64,000 bases of DNA, from positions 24,626,336 through 24,690,335 of the forward strand of contig NC_083340.1 of NCBI RefSeq assembly GCF_019175385.1, given 5' to 3'. The DNA comes from Lycium barbarum (Eukaryota; Streptophyta; Magnoliopsida; Solanales; Solanaceae). Shown here one piece after another: positions 1 to 10,900 of the stretch; the stretch's first letter is position 1, and each line of letters opens with the position of its first letter. Position numbers and translations under genes: made by a program. The notes beneath the pieces were generated by a model. The model was not told where the DNA came from. It searched no databases and saw only the letters and a list, made by a program, of their open reading frames with translations.

Positions 1-379
1 ATAGGTATTGATGCTATTGTAGATTTTGTGTAAACATACAAAAAGTTACTAAGTCTGGGCTTTAGATTCCTATATTTTATTTTATTTTTGAGTAAAAGGT
101 AACTAGCTTTAGATTCCTATATATATAGATGTTATCATGAATTGTGGATATGGGGCCACGATAAATTGTGTTGTCAAAGGCAAAAAGAGAGAAAAAAACA
201 TTAAAGTTTGTTGCGGCTATAAGCGCGTGCCAACGAAGAAATGAAGGGAATGATCAAAATCTAAATGTAATTAAAAAACAGTAACTGTAAAGGCAAATAA
301 GAATCGAGAAAAATTAAAATCAGGTGAATAAATTATAGCCTAGGCTTTAAGTGCATAACACAAATGATAGGAAGTATAC
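1..379. other. AT-rich DNA, nothing recognised
   Basis: No coding frame, RNA gene or terminal repeat is seen here. It may be upstream, more decayed sequence of the LINE remnant that follows. Confidence 0.4.
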
Positions 380-1053
380 TGTGAAATCGGGATACAAATG
401 GATTAAGGCCCACAATGAAGTCACTGATCACTGGCCATGGAAATTGATCTGGAAACTAAAGTTTATCTGCTTCAGCTGGACTGCACTCTAGGAGAAATGT
501 TTGACCCGAGACAACCTTATCAAGAGGAAGTTTCAGGCTAGTCAACAGATGCCATATGTCACAGGGAGCTAGAAACAAACAATCACTTATTTCTGCACTG
601 TATAGTTGCTACAGATTTTTGGAACATGTTCTGTTCTCTTTTGGAGTTAACTGGGTTATGCCACATAGTGCCAAGGAGGCTTTCGAGTCCTGGGGCAGTT
701 GGAAAGTTGACAACACCATCAAGACAATCTGGAGAATGGTACCTACTGGAAATTTTTGGTGTTTATGGAATGAAAGAATAGAAGATGCTTTGCCGAACAA
801 TCAACTCCCAACCGCACCCTAAAAGCTAGATGTCTACTCTCCTTATTTAGCTGGGCATATGTTACCCCTGTAGATTCCCCAGAACCCTTTTGGAACTTTG
901 TTAGCTCTCTGTATCTTAGATAATGCACCTGTAATGTAGCTAGCGAGGCTGACTTTTGCTTTTTGCGGCTACCATGTAGCCTTTACTTTCTACTTGTATA
1001 TTTTGCATCTTTGATGCCTTTTATGAATGAATCAATTACTTCATCGAAAAAAA
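380..1053 (+). pseudogene. LINE (non-LTR retrotransposon) 3' end remnant
   Basis: This looks like the decayed C-terminal end of a plant L1-type LINE reverse transcriptase polyprotein, the part with the zinc-binding zf-RVT region. Fragments lie in shifting frames: WPWKLIWKLKF near 430-465, WKVDNTIKTIWRM and FWCLWNER within 556-790, and SLFSWAYVTPVDSPEPFW near 838-895, followed by a TAA stop around 920. These tryptophan-rich strings are typical of the end of plant LINE ORF2. A short AT-rich trailer ends in an A-run at 1047-1053, as expected of a LINE 3' tail. At least two frameshifts and several stops make it non-functional. The endonuclease and polymerase core are absent, as in a 5'-truncated insertion. 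I found no target duplication. Confidence 0.65.
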
Positions 1054-1438
1054 TTACTTATAGTTTAGTATCGGTCTCTTCAAGACAAAGCCCCTGGGCA
1101 ACGAGGCAAACACTGAGCTGAAGAGTCACTTTAAGTACACAGCCTACGTTTCACCTAGCTTGAGGACTTAAAGCGCGCCTCAACCAAGCTTTTGACAAAA
1201 AAGGCGAGAAGTTACTTCATATGGTTAGGGCTCTATATACCAGTACAGAAGAAAATAGGAGAAAACTATAATCGTGCATTTATAACCAAATCGTACACTC
1301 CCACAAAATTGATCGCTGTGGAGTGCGAACACAAGGACACTGATAAAGTAGTAAATTGTTATGTGGCTAATAGTAACATAGGAATTACTACACAGTTAAT
1401 AATAATATAAGAGGTGTCATATGGTGACTAATAAAACA
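1054..1438. other. Unassigned intergenic sequence
   Basis: No gene or repeat is recognised between the LINE tail and the hAT miniature element. A 72-codon open frame at 1192-1410 does not begin with ATG and has no recognisable motif. Confidence 0.4.
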
Positions 1439-1446
1439 CTAACAAC

Positions 1447-1602
1447 CAGAGGCAGATCCAAGATTTAAACTCTAAGGGTTCAATCTTAAGATCTTAGCAT
1501 TGAACCTATTATATTTTTGAAGTTATGGGTTCATATCTACTATTTATTACAATTTTAATAATTTTATGCTCCAAAGTACCTAGAGTGCTAGATACGCCTC
1601 TG
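1447..1602. mobile_element. Non-autonomous hAT miniature element (156 bp)
   Basis: The ends form 12-bp imperfect inverted repeats: CAGAGGCAGATC at the left and, read from the other strand, CAGAGGCGTATC at the right. Both carry the CAGRGG start typical of hAT transposons. It is flanked by a perfect 8-bp target-site duplication, CTAACAAC, at 1439-1446 and 1603-1610, the size made by hAT transposases. There is no coding capacity, so it would need transposase in trans. Confidence 0.85.
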
Positions 1603-1743
1603 CTAACAACAGTTTCCCTGTAGCTACTACATGTACTCTCTTATTCCATATTCTACCCCGTATAAAATAACACAAATGCAGAATTTAATCCATAAATCAA
1701 TAGCTGCAAGTCTCCTTTGTTGCAATAGAAACATTGTATTACA

Positions 1744-1961
1744 GCTTGTTTGGATGGTCGTTACCTTATTTCTTTTTCTCAGTTATCTAATAATCCTTTT
1801 TATAGTATTTCTACCCCGTACCCTACTTTTCTTGTGGGTTTATCCTTCAAATTGCTAGCGTATGACACCATGTAATGAGGGGAAACGCTACAATCTATCC
1901 AAACATTGTATTCATCAAAACAATACAGTACGATACAATACAACACAGACCTATCCAAACA
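1744..1961. mobile_element. Possible degraded MITE
   Basis: The left end reads GCTTGTTTGGATGGTCGTTAC. The right end, on the other strand, reads TGTTTGGATAGGTC. The two form a rough inverted repeat with a run of GATACAATACA-like sequence inside, a composition common in Solanaceae miniature elements. A TTA lies outside both ends. The termini do not match well, so the boundaries are uncertain. Confidence 0.35.
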
Positions 1962-2142
1962 TTAGTGTTAGTGTCTGGGAGTATTATTTCTAATGCAATC
2001 AAACTACCCCTGAAGCTGGGTCTGTGTGTGTAGCTGCTGCAGTGAAGTTACTATAGAGGTAATACTAGTACTGTATTTATAAGGAGAAAAAAGGATTAAA
2101 CATAAAATTAACAATTAATTTATGAGGACGCTGTAATAGTAC

Positions 2143-2402
2143 CAGTATTTAACCATCTTGCAACGAGAACATTGTTTAGTGGTGATATTAGCACATACAA
2201 CGCAACCTTCGGGGGTTTCCATGCTCCTCCTCCGATCACCAAAACTCGGCGAAGAAGAAGAGTCAAAATTAGAGGAGTCGCCGTCGTCAACAACGAAGTA
2301 CTTTGAAGCGGTGCTTTTGACAAGGTAAAGTAGCGTAATTACGACAGCTATAGCCGTCAATACCAATTGCAAGTAGGAATTCAGATCCACTGCTACATGC
2401 AT
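2143..2402 (-). CDS. Partial gene: first exon of a MYND-type ubiquitin-specific protease-like protein
   Basis: The minus-strand frame from ATG at 2402 encodes about 86 residues. A hydrophobic helix near residues 10-28 (LQLVLTAIAVVITLLYLV) comes first, then an acidic, serine-rich linker, then the opening of a MYND zinc finger with the pattern CxxC...CxxC (CVVCANITTKQCSRCK). An N-terminal membrane anchor followed by MYND is the layout of plant deubiquitinases UBP15-UBP19, which release ubiquitin from substrates. The frame runs to AAATACTG, where a GT donor at 2142-2141 would split the next finger cysteine codon, so I read it as exon 1. A longer open frame extends upstream to 2486 but has no ATG. 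No later MYND half, Cys-box or His-box is visible at 1-2142. The gene either has a long intron running out of the window or is a stranded fragment. Confidence 0.5.
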
Positions 2403-2524
2403 TACAATAGTTATACTAACAATTATTCTCCTTCTCTCATATATGGTAACTCTAGCATTGAATTGGAATTGGGGAAATTGGGGCAACTTTGGAATAATTT
2501 TGGGGAATCTTCGTATGGAATTTT

Positions 2525-2760
2525 AAATTTCTGGAAAATGAAGGAAGGTTTCTTTTTCTTTTTCTTTTTCTTTTTGTTTTTTCTTTTTTTGAAGGTTTGA
2601 TTGATTTTGATGGTTCAATTGACAAGCTGAATGTGTGTGCACCTTCTCAAGACAAAACAAAATACTTAGAAGAGCAAAGAAAACACATATTTATGACATC
2701 TCTATAAATATATACATTTGGAGTTTCTATCTTTCACATATATTTAATTTTGTTTATATT
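2525..2760. repeat. Local duplication, copy 1
   Basis: This segment recurs, diverged, at about 3049-3290, a period near 524 bp. Shared blocks include the context AAATGAAGGAA, a T/C-rich run, CTTCTCAAGACAAAACAAAAT and GAAAACACATA. It lies just upstream of the MYND exon, in what would be that gene's 5' region. Confidence 0.6.
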
Positions 2761-3048
2761 GATATGTATTACTATTTGCTTCTGGAAAATGTATAGTTTT
2801 GGAATTTTCATAACAGGGATTATGTATTTTTAATTAGAATATTTTGTTCTTTGAATGTACTGAAAGTTGAAAAAGTGAGGAAGATATGGTAAATTTTCAT
2901 GACCAAACACTTTTATTTTTTTAAAAAAAAATTATTACAAGTAAAAGTTTAGCTAATCAACTGAGCTATTCGATCCCTACGATGATCAAACACTAATTTT
3001 CAAATAAAGTGAAAAAAATTCATAATTCTCATGGCTAAACAGCTCCTA

Positions 3049-3290
3049 AATTTCTGTAAAATGAAGGAAAGTTTCTTTTTTTTTTTTTTTCTTTTTTTGA
3101 AAGTTTGGTTTGATTGTTCAATTGGTGTTCTGTCAGCACAAGTTAATGTGCACTTCTCAAGACAGCACCTTCTCAAGACAAAACAAAATAGAAGAGGAAA
3201 GAAAACACATACTTATGAGATCTCAATAAATACATTTGGAATTTCTATTTTTCAGATGTTTATTTTTGTTTCTTTTAGTAAGTCATTTAC
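3049..3290. repeat. Local duplication, copy 2
   Basis: This is the second copy of the block at 2525-2760, with an expanded T-run. Small insertions, including a repeated CTTCTCAAGACA, show that the copies have drifted. Duplicated stretches of 5' flank can duplicate regulatory sites, but no specific site can be named. Confidence 0.6.
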
Positions 3291-3539
3291 TGAAAAAGCT
3301 ATGTAGTTTTGGGATTTTCATAAATAATTTTGGGGATATGTTTAAAGTTGCTTTATATCTTGTCGTTTTATTATTCTTTCACTATAAAGCTAATAAATTC
3401 ATCTTATTTGAGTACTACGAATCTTCTTCTTCTTTCCAGAAGTGTCTGCCAAGTTTTAAATATTTTCTTTTTACCAAAGAAAGAAAGCACTTCAAAGTCT
3501 TTTATGATTTTGTTTTTTGGCATAACAAAAGTATAATTA

Positions 3540-3805
3540 GAGCCTGTTTGGATGCGCTTATGCTGCAAACAGCTTATAAGCTAAAAAAAATAAGTTGGGT
3601 AGTCTAACTTATTTTTTTTTTGCTTATAAGCTGTTTTCAGCTTATAAGCTGTTTTAGATAAGCTAAGTCAAATGAACTCAATTATTTTTTTAAGCTTATT
3701 TTAAACACAAAATGATTTTAAGCTGGCCAGCCAAACACTCAAAAAAGCTGAAAATAGCTTATAAGCAAACTTATAAGCAAGTTATAAGCCAATCCAAACG
3801 GGCTC
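3540..3805. mobile_element. Tourist-like (PIF/Harbinger-type) MITE, 266 bp
   Basis: The termini are inverted: GAGCCTGTTTGGAT on the left and, read from the other strand, GAGCCCGTTTGGAT on the right. The subterminal regions are full of AGCTTATAAGC palindromes. A TTA duplication flanks it at 3537-3539 and 3806-3808. TIRs starting GRGCCYGTTTGG with a TTA/TAA duplication are the hallmark of Tourist elements. There is no coding content. Confidence 0.8.
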
Positions 3806-3808
3806 TTA

Positions 3809-4212
3809 GTTTTGTATGAATCGAGCTTTCCTTTTTTAACCTAAAAGATCAAAAATGTTGATTTTTCTAGAAGTAATAATTGGTATGCCTAGAGTTATGG
3901 CATAGGCAATTTGTCATCATCTAGGAAGGCCACCTATCTTAATGAAGTTGGTCTTTGGTGTTGTCGCTACAACCATTTGGTCATGTCCCTACTTTTGGAT
4001 GTGCTGTATGCATGTTAGGGAAACTTGCATAAATGTACAACTTTTTAGGTTGTATTGGGTCTCGTTGCCACCAATGAATGAACACCCATTAGCCCCACAG
4101 AGGTGTTACTTGGAAGCCAAATCCCCAAAACCGACCATCTCTATTTCACCTAATTGAACCTCCAACATTAATATCTTCTAATTTTATGAATAGTTGAAGA
4201 AGAAATTAGAAA
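3809..4212. other. Unassigned intergenic sequence
   Basis: There is no recognisable gene. A 71-codon open frame at 3942-4157 (MKLVFGVVATTIW...) shows no family motif and no splice context that I can defend. Confidence 0.35.
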
Positions 4213-4725
4213 CCGCTATTATAGGCTTATTTGAAGCTTAAAATTGAAATCTAAAATTTGTCATTAATTTTATTTTAGTGGAGTATGATTAAAATTTGTT
4301 GGAAACGTCTAGACGACACAATGTACAAAATTTAAGAAAGATTAGAGGTGATTTGAATTGATTTTGATTCAAAATTTAAAGCTAAATTATGCTGGAAAAC
4401 GATAAAGTTACACTTTATATCGAGTGTGTATTACACATACAAGAATTTCAAATATGTAAAAGCAATTTTCTTGTGAGAACAATCCACCTCTTCATCTCTG
4501 TATTAGGTAAAATCCGCTATTATAGACTTATTTGAAGCTTAAAATTGAAATCTAAAATTTGTCATTAATTTTATTTTAGTGGAGTATGATTAAAATTTGT
4601 TGGAAACGTCTAGACGACACAATGTACAAAATTTAAGAAAGATTAGAGGTGATTTGAATTGATTTTGATTCAAAATTTAAAGCTAAATTATGCTGGAAAA
4701 CGATAAAGTTACACTTTATATCGAG
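4213..4725. repeat. Direct duplication of a 212-bp block
   Basis: The blocks at 4213-4424 and 4514-4725 are almost identical (for example G versus A in TATAGRCTTA) and are separated by 89 bp, a period of 301 bp. The 89-bp spacer ends in a stretch matching an LTR-like motif also found at 18920-18939. The second block runs directly into the decayed Tat gag sequence. The high identity suggests a recent tandem duplication in which the second unit is incomplete. Confidence 0.8.
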
Positions 4726-4759
4726 GATTTATCTCATTTTCTCATTCATTTCCCTTTAG

Positions 4760-7700
4760 ACCCTGAGTAGCTCCCGCACCCATACCCAGGAAATTCAAAA
4801 TGCAGACACATGCCCAAATACGATGGTACCACCGATCCCGAAGAAAACAATGTTTGAAGCAACCGTAACAGGGCACGACCTCAAGCAACATGATATTGAA
4901 TCAGTCATGCTAAAGCAATTTAATCAAACGCTTATAAAGGGAGCGTTCTCTTGGTAGACTTACTTACCCGAAAATTCTATTGACTTTTTTATAACCCTTA
5001 TAGATGCTTTCGTCAAAGCCCATGCGGGGGAGCGAATGGTCGAAACACATAAGCAAAATGTGTTCGCCATAAAGCAGCGAGAGGATGAGTTGCTCTGAGA
5101 GTTTGTGGATAGGTTTCAAAGGGAAAGAATGTTGTTACCGGCTATCCCGGAAGACTATGAAGCGACTGTATTCGCGGATGGTTTGAACTCAAGAAGCTCG
5201 GACGCTTCCAAGAAGTTGAAAGAAAGTTTACGAGAATTCTCGGCTAAAACATGGAGCGAAGTAAACTTCAGATATACGACAAAAATACTTATTGAGAAGG
5301 ATCAGAGAGTGATGGTTTCGATGGAGATCGGCAGGCGCTTCGGAAAAAAATCAGGCCCAGGTTTCAAAGCAAGCGTCGCAAGTCACCGGGGACGGTTTGA
5401 GCCATATGAGGCTCGTAGGCCTTCCGGGGAAACAACAGGAGCGTCCAAGGCCTCCTCAGCAGAAGTGCCTCGCGTCCTTGTGGACCGACATCAAAAGGGG
5501 CCAGGCCCCCGAAGTTCTCGGATCACAACTTCAGTATAAATACCACAGAACTTGTCGCGGTAATGAGGACGATGAAGGAGGCCAGATTTCCGGATGAGAT
5601 CCGAACCAACCCGAATAAGAGAAACACCGATTTGTGGTGTCACTTCTATAGCACTCACGGGCATGCTACAGAGGATTGCGTGAACCTGAGAGTCGATGTG
5701 GCCCAACTCTTACGAGCCGGGCATCTCAAGGAATATATCAGTAACCGGGCCAATCTCAACTTAAGCAAGAATCATGGGAATAAGCCAGACGAGGCACCTC
5801 AACCTATTCATACGATTAACATGATGTTCGAGGGGAAAACAATAAACAAGATAACTTACACCACTCTCCGAAAATCCAAGGTGTCGTTTACAATAGAGAG
5901 TCGAGGCTGGGACCCCGCCGAGAGTAGGAGCATATCCTTCACCAACAGTGACCGCGAAGGACCTGTCCCTCTTCACAATAATGCCCTGGTAATATCTGTT
6001 CAAATTATGAATTCTTTCATTAAGCGTGTGTTGATTGATCCAGAAAGTTCTGCAAACATTATCCAGCAACGCATCCTGAAGGAAATGGGGATAGATGACG
6101 CCATCATCCCCACAATTAAAGTGCTGGTCGGGTTTAATATGGCAAGTGAGTTGACCCAAGGGGAGATTGAGCTGCCGGTTCATGCCGATGGTATGAAATA
6201 AGACGCGACTTTCGACGTCATAAGAGGGGGCATGTCTTATAATGTCATATTAGGGAGACCATGGATTCACTCTATGCGGGCGGTCCCTTCCACTTTCCAT
6301 CAAAAGGTCAAGTTCCATACTCCCTAGGGAATATTCAAAATCAAAGAAGACCAGGAGGCAGCCCGTGAGGTAGAAATGACGATAACTAAGAAGGGCGGGT
6401 CCCTCAAATAACAATTACAGATGCGAAGATCGAACAATAAAGCTAGGAGAAGGAAGAGGCAAGCTACAGAAGGGTATCGAGATCAACCCACCCCTGAAGG
6501 ATTCGTTGTCTCGGAGGACAAAAATCCTGCAGACTCGACAGTGGATGAACTGGAACGCACAACATTTTTTTAAGATAATCCCGAAAAGCAGGTACACTTG
6601 GGTTTCGAGCTCCTGCTCAAATGCAAAGGGAAATTTGTAACTTATTTAAAAGTTAATTCTGATTTCTTTGCCTGGTCGCACCTGGATATAACAGGGATCC
6701 CCCCGGAGGTGGCAACGCATCGACTGAGTTCTGATCCGCGTCATCCTCCGGCAAAACAGAGGAAGCGACTGATATTAGCTATGAAAGATTAATTCGTCCA
6801 AGAAGAAGTCACGTGATTACTCAACATAGGGTCAGTCTGAAGGGTGGAGAACCCGGATTGGCTAGCAAATGTGGTGGTGGTCCTAAAGAAACTCAACAAA
6901 TTCAGAATCTGTGTGGATTTCAAGGATATAAATGAGGCCTGTCCAAAAGACTCCTTCCCACTATCGCATATTAATCAGACTATTGATGCCACGACAAGGC
7001 ACGAATTGCTCAACTTTTTGGACGCATACTCCGGTTATAACCAGACAAGCTTGCATTCAGAATATCAGAAGAAAACGTCTCTTTCATGACCAGTCACAGT
7101 AACTTGTGTTATAATGTCATGCCTTTTGGTCTTAAGAATGTGGGGGCAACGTATCAAAGGCTGGTGAACAAAATATTCGTGGAACAGATCGGCAAAACCA
7201 TGGAAGTTTACATCGACGACATGCTGGTCAAGTCTGAAACTGCGGACGCTCATCTAGCTGCCTTATAAGAGACCTTTGATATACTCCGTAGATATTGCAT
7301 GAAGCTGAACTAGGAGAAGTGTGCCTTCGGGGTTCGTTCGCGAATATTCCTGGGCTATTTGGTTTCCTTGCTGAGGGTATCAAGATGAACCCAGACAAGG
7401 TCAATGCCATTCAGGAAATGTCGGAGGAACTGGGCAACGTCAAAGCTGTATAGGGACTGACCGAGAGAGTCGCGACATTGGGGAGATTCATCTCCCGATC
7501 TTCGGACCGGTATCATGAGTTTTTCAACCTACTAAAGAAGGAAAATGGATTCAAATGAACTTTGGAATGCAGCCAAAGCCTGAAAGATCTTAAAAAATAT
7601 CTATTTGACCCTCACCTAATGGCTAAGCCACAAAAGGGAGAGAGTTTGTTCGTGTATTTGACGGTTTCATCGGTCTCAGTAAGCATGGCCCCGGTATGGA

Positions 7701-7905
7701 AAGACGGGGAAAACCAACTCCTGATCTACTCCGCAAGCAAAACTTTGGCGGGGGCAGAGTCTCGATATCCGGCCTCGGAGAAGTTGATTTTGGAGCTTGT
7801 TACGGCTACCCGGAAGCTGCGTCCGTACTTTCAATGTCACCCGGTGATAATAATTACCATTGCCCCATTGCAATCAACTGTTATGGTTCACTTTTATGCG
7901 GGCGC
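4760..7905 (+). pseudogene. Decayed Ty3/gypsy Tat-lineage gag-pol
   Basis: The remnants are collinear with a Tat polyprotein. Gag: KYDGTTDPEE near 4810-4845, then an open stretch at 5105-5539. Zinc-knuckle-like: CHFYSTHGHATEDC near 5637-5680. Protease: VLIDPESSANII near 6030-6065, where the catalytic D-T/S-G triad is DPE, so it is inactive. Reverse transcriptase: WSHLDITGIPPEVATH, then ICVDFKDINEACPKDSFPL, then LDAYSGYNQ, and after a frameshift VMPFGLKNVGATYQRL and YIDDMLVKS (about 6660-7260). RNase H: IYSASKTLAGAESRYPASEK near 7720-7785, then LRPYFQCHPV. Many stops and frameshifts separate these blocks. Similarity stops near 7880, about 45 bp before the LTR at 7925, so the integrase is missing, probably cut off by that insertion or a linked deletion. 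Confidence 0.9.
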
Positions 7906-7924
7906 TTAAAAGCTACTAGGAGGT

Positions 7925-10900
7925 TGTTGGTGCTATAATTAGGTTTTATGTATTTTAGAGTCGCCACCTAATTTATTTAAGGAAAACTAGGAAAACCGGG
8001 TTTAAAAGGGTTTATCAGGTAAGAGAAAAATCCTTTTTGGACCAGAGTTCGAGGTAAGGGTTCTGGTGATCCGCTAGGGAAGGTTTTAAGCACCCTAGTA
8101 TTAAGGATCCGTAGAATACGATTGACCTACGAGCTTCAATGTGTGATTAATATATTATTTGCTTAAGTGTTTAAGTTTTCCGCAAAAAATGTCATTCATC
8201 ATAAACTCAAGAAAAAATTTGGCAAAAAGTCCCATTAGGAAAAGGTTTTGGGTTCAAAAATCCACATAAGTGCTCAACTCACTTTATTGCCGGACTATGA
8301 CACACCCGGGATTTCTCCCGAGTAGAATCACCACTATTTTAGTCCTAATAAAATGAATTTAGTACCTATGAGTTTTATACGTATACTATAAGAAAATATG
8401 GAGTATATCTCTGGTTTTTATACATATATATAAGGAAAATGAAAATATTTTATTTAGATCCAATTAATTTCATTGAAGCCCATAAGGTCAAGTCATTATT
8501 CCGAGTCCCAGATCCATCATTCCTCAAACTGGCTCAAATGTATATTTTTTCTTTTGTTTTTTGCAGTACGCAGGTTCTGGGCTTTCAGCCTATTTAAGTT
8601 TCAAAATTTCCTCAGAGTTTCAAAGCCCAATTCTGTTTTTCTGATACTTAGAGTATTTAACTTCAGTTTCCCAAGATTTGTTCCAACGCAATTGAAGTAC
8701 TTGTCCAAATGGTTTTGTTGTCCAAATTCAGTTTTAGCTATTTGTTTTCAAGTCACATTTATCACGATACTAACAAAACTGAAGAATCATTTATCAACCT
8801 TCCAAAAAAAAAAAAAAAACTTGAGTGATCAACAGTGGGCTAAGGGCCAAAGTCTTTTGTTCTTACTCATTTAATTTCCAAAAGGGCGAAAAGGCCCGAC
8901 ATTTATACTTAGGAATTTTGAGAATCACTTAACTTTAGCAAAGCACTGAACTGTTTTAGACTTAGAAAATTTAGTAAATTCCAATTATATGCAGCTGAAT
9001 GTTAGCCGAGTTTGAAAAAATCGTTTTGGGTCGACCTTCCGAAAATGCTAGGCGTTTTTCCTAAGTTCTAGCATATAGAAGGGTTTCAATAATTTCAAGT
9101 ATTTACAATTATATTTACATATAATTTGAAATAAAAGAAGAAAGGTTTAGGCTGGTGGGCTCACCTAAGCCCATCAGTTACTGTTTTCACCCATAGTTAG
9201 GCCTTCACCATTTTCACCCACGGTTGGGCTTTCAATATATTTGTTTTCCTTTAATTTTTACAACAGACTCGATCATGTAAGATGATTGGGCCTCTGGCCC
9301 AACAGGTTGAATGTAAGAAAAGGCCCGAATGGCCCAGGTTGAATCACATAGCACATAAAAGGGATAAAGATTAGTAAATGCCTAAGATCTATGTAGTTAA
9401 ACTAAGGCATAGATAATTTCATACTTAAACAAGTTAAATGCACAAATCAAGCAAATATATAACAAATGAACTAGAACACTTTGAGAAGACATTCAGGCCC
9501 AAATCAAATAGTATCAAAGAGAATTCAAGGCCCAGATAGGTTGTTTTAGCAAAGTCAAACAAACAGGCCCAAACAGGATAATAAAAATAGCATAGAAATC
9601 ATGGTCCAACAACAAGATGTAAAGGGAGAGGCCCAAAGATCAAACAAGACTTATTAACCAAAATTGATGAGTTTATATGAGTGATATACCCCTGTATACT
9701 GAATATACCAACCTTTATACACTGATATGTATACAAAATTGAATATATATCTTTGTATACTTTGGTATATCCATAAAAAGAATCAACCATACAAAGGGAA
9801 AAACAGCAAGAAGACATATTTGGATTTTCTACACTTGATGTTCATTTAGACTCAAACAGACAGAACCAGAGAAGAAAGAGTGATACACAAGATAAACACT
9901 AATAGTATACATGATATACACAGGTTCTCGCTTATTTCAGAACACTCAGAGGGTCCCATAGGACATGGGTTCTTATAAGGGAACCCCGGCAACCTAGGAT
10001 AGAGGAATTAAATTGAGTTAGCTAGGAACTCAAAGTTATATTCCCTTCCCCTTGGTCCTAGGTAAGTCACACTCATATTCAACTATGTGCTAAGTGCCAA
10101 CCTCCCTAACTTAGACTTTCAATACTTAGGCTCATACACTGAACCTCAGACTACACCTAATTCCATTTTTATACTCAGTTCCTAGCTTAAACAGGCTCAT
10201 ATAGAAGCAAATACATAGTATCCCAAATATCAGACTGAAGGTATTTTAACATAGGCATGAAGCATGAACAAACAAAGCAACAGACCCTTTAAGTCATGTG
10301 AACAAAGATGCTTGGTTCTTTTTTTCATTCTGAGATAATTATCTATAAGACTTAAGTGAGATAGGGTTCTTCTCAGTAAAATATGACAACATTATAACTT
10401 CTGCAGGTTTAAATAAATATCAAATAGAGATGTACACCTAAAAAGATTCATGTAATACTTTTGAGTGAGTTCAATGATAGTAAATAAGTTCAGATTTAGG
10501 AGAGAGTGATCATACACCATACAGTTAGCAAGTTTTATCAATAAGGAACTTCAAACATTCTCCAGGGTTCAAACAGAGTACCAATACATATTCCACGATA
10601 CTGAAAGTGAGTCTAGGGTACTTTGTAATGTTATTGATCATATTCTGAGATTTACAACACCAAAATCAATCAACAAGCTACTTGTACGGCCTTATAGTTT
10701 AAATGGAGTCATTAGGAGGGAGCATACAAAGGCCTAGTTCACTTAATAAATCAGGTCAAATGTCACTTAATCTCAATGAACACGGTTTTAGGTCTAAGCA
10801 GACTTAGACAGGTTTGTATGCAAATCAACATCAAGATTTATCAACAATGCCATGCAAACAGCTTTCAAATCATTTAAGACAACCATTTTTTAGTTACCAG

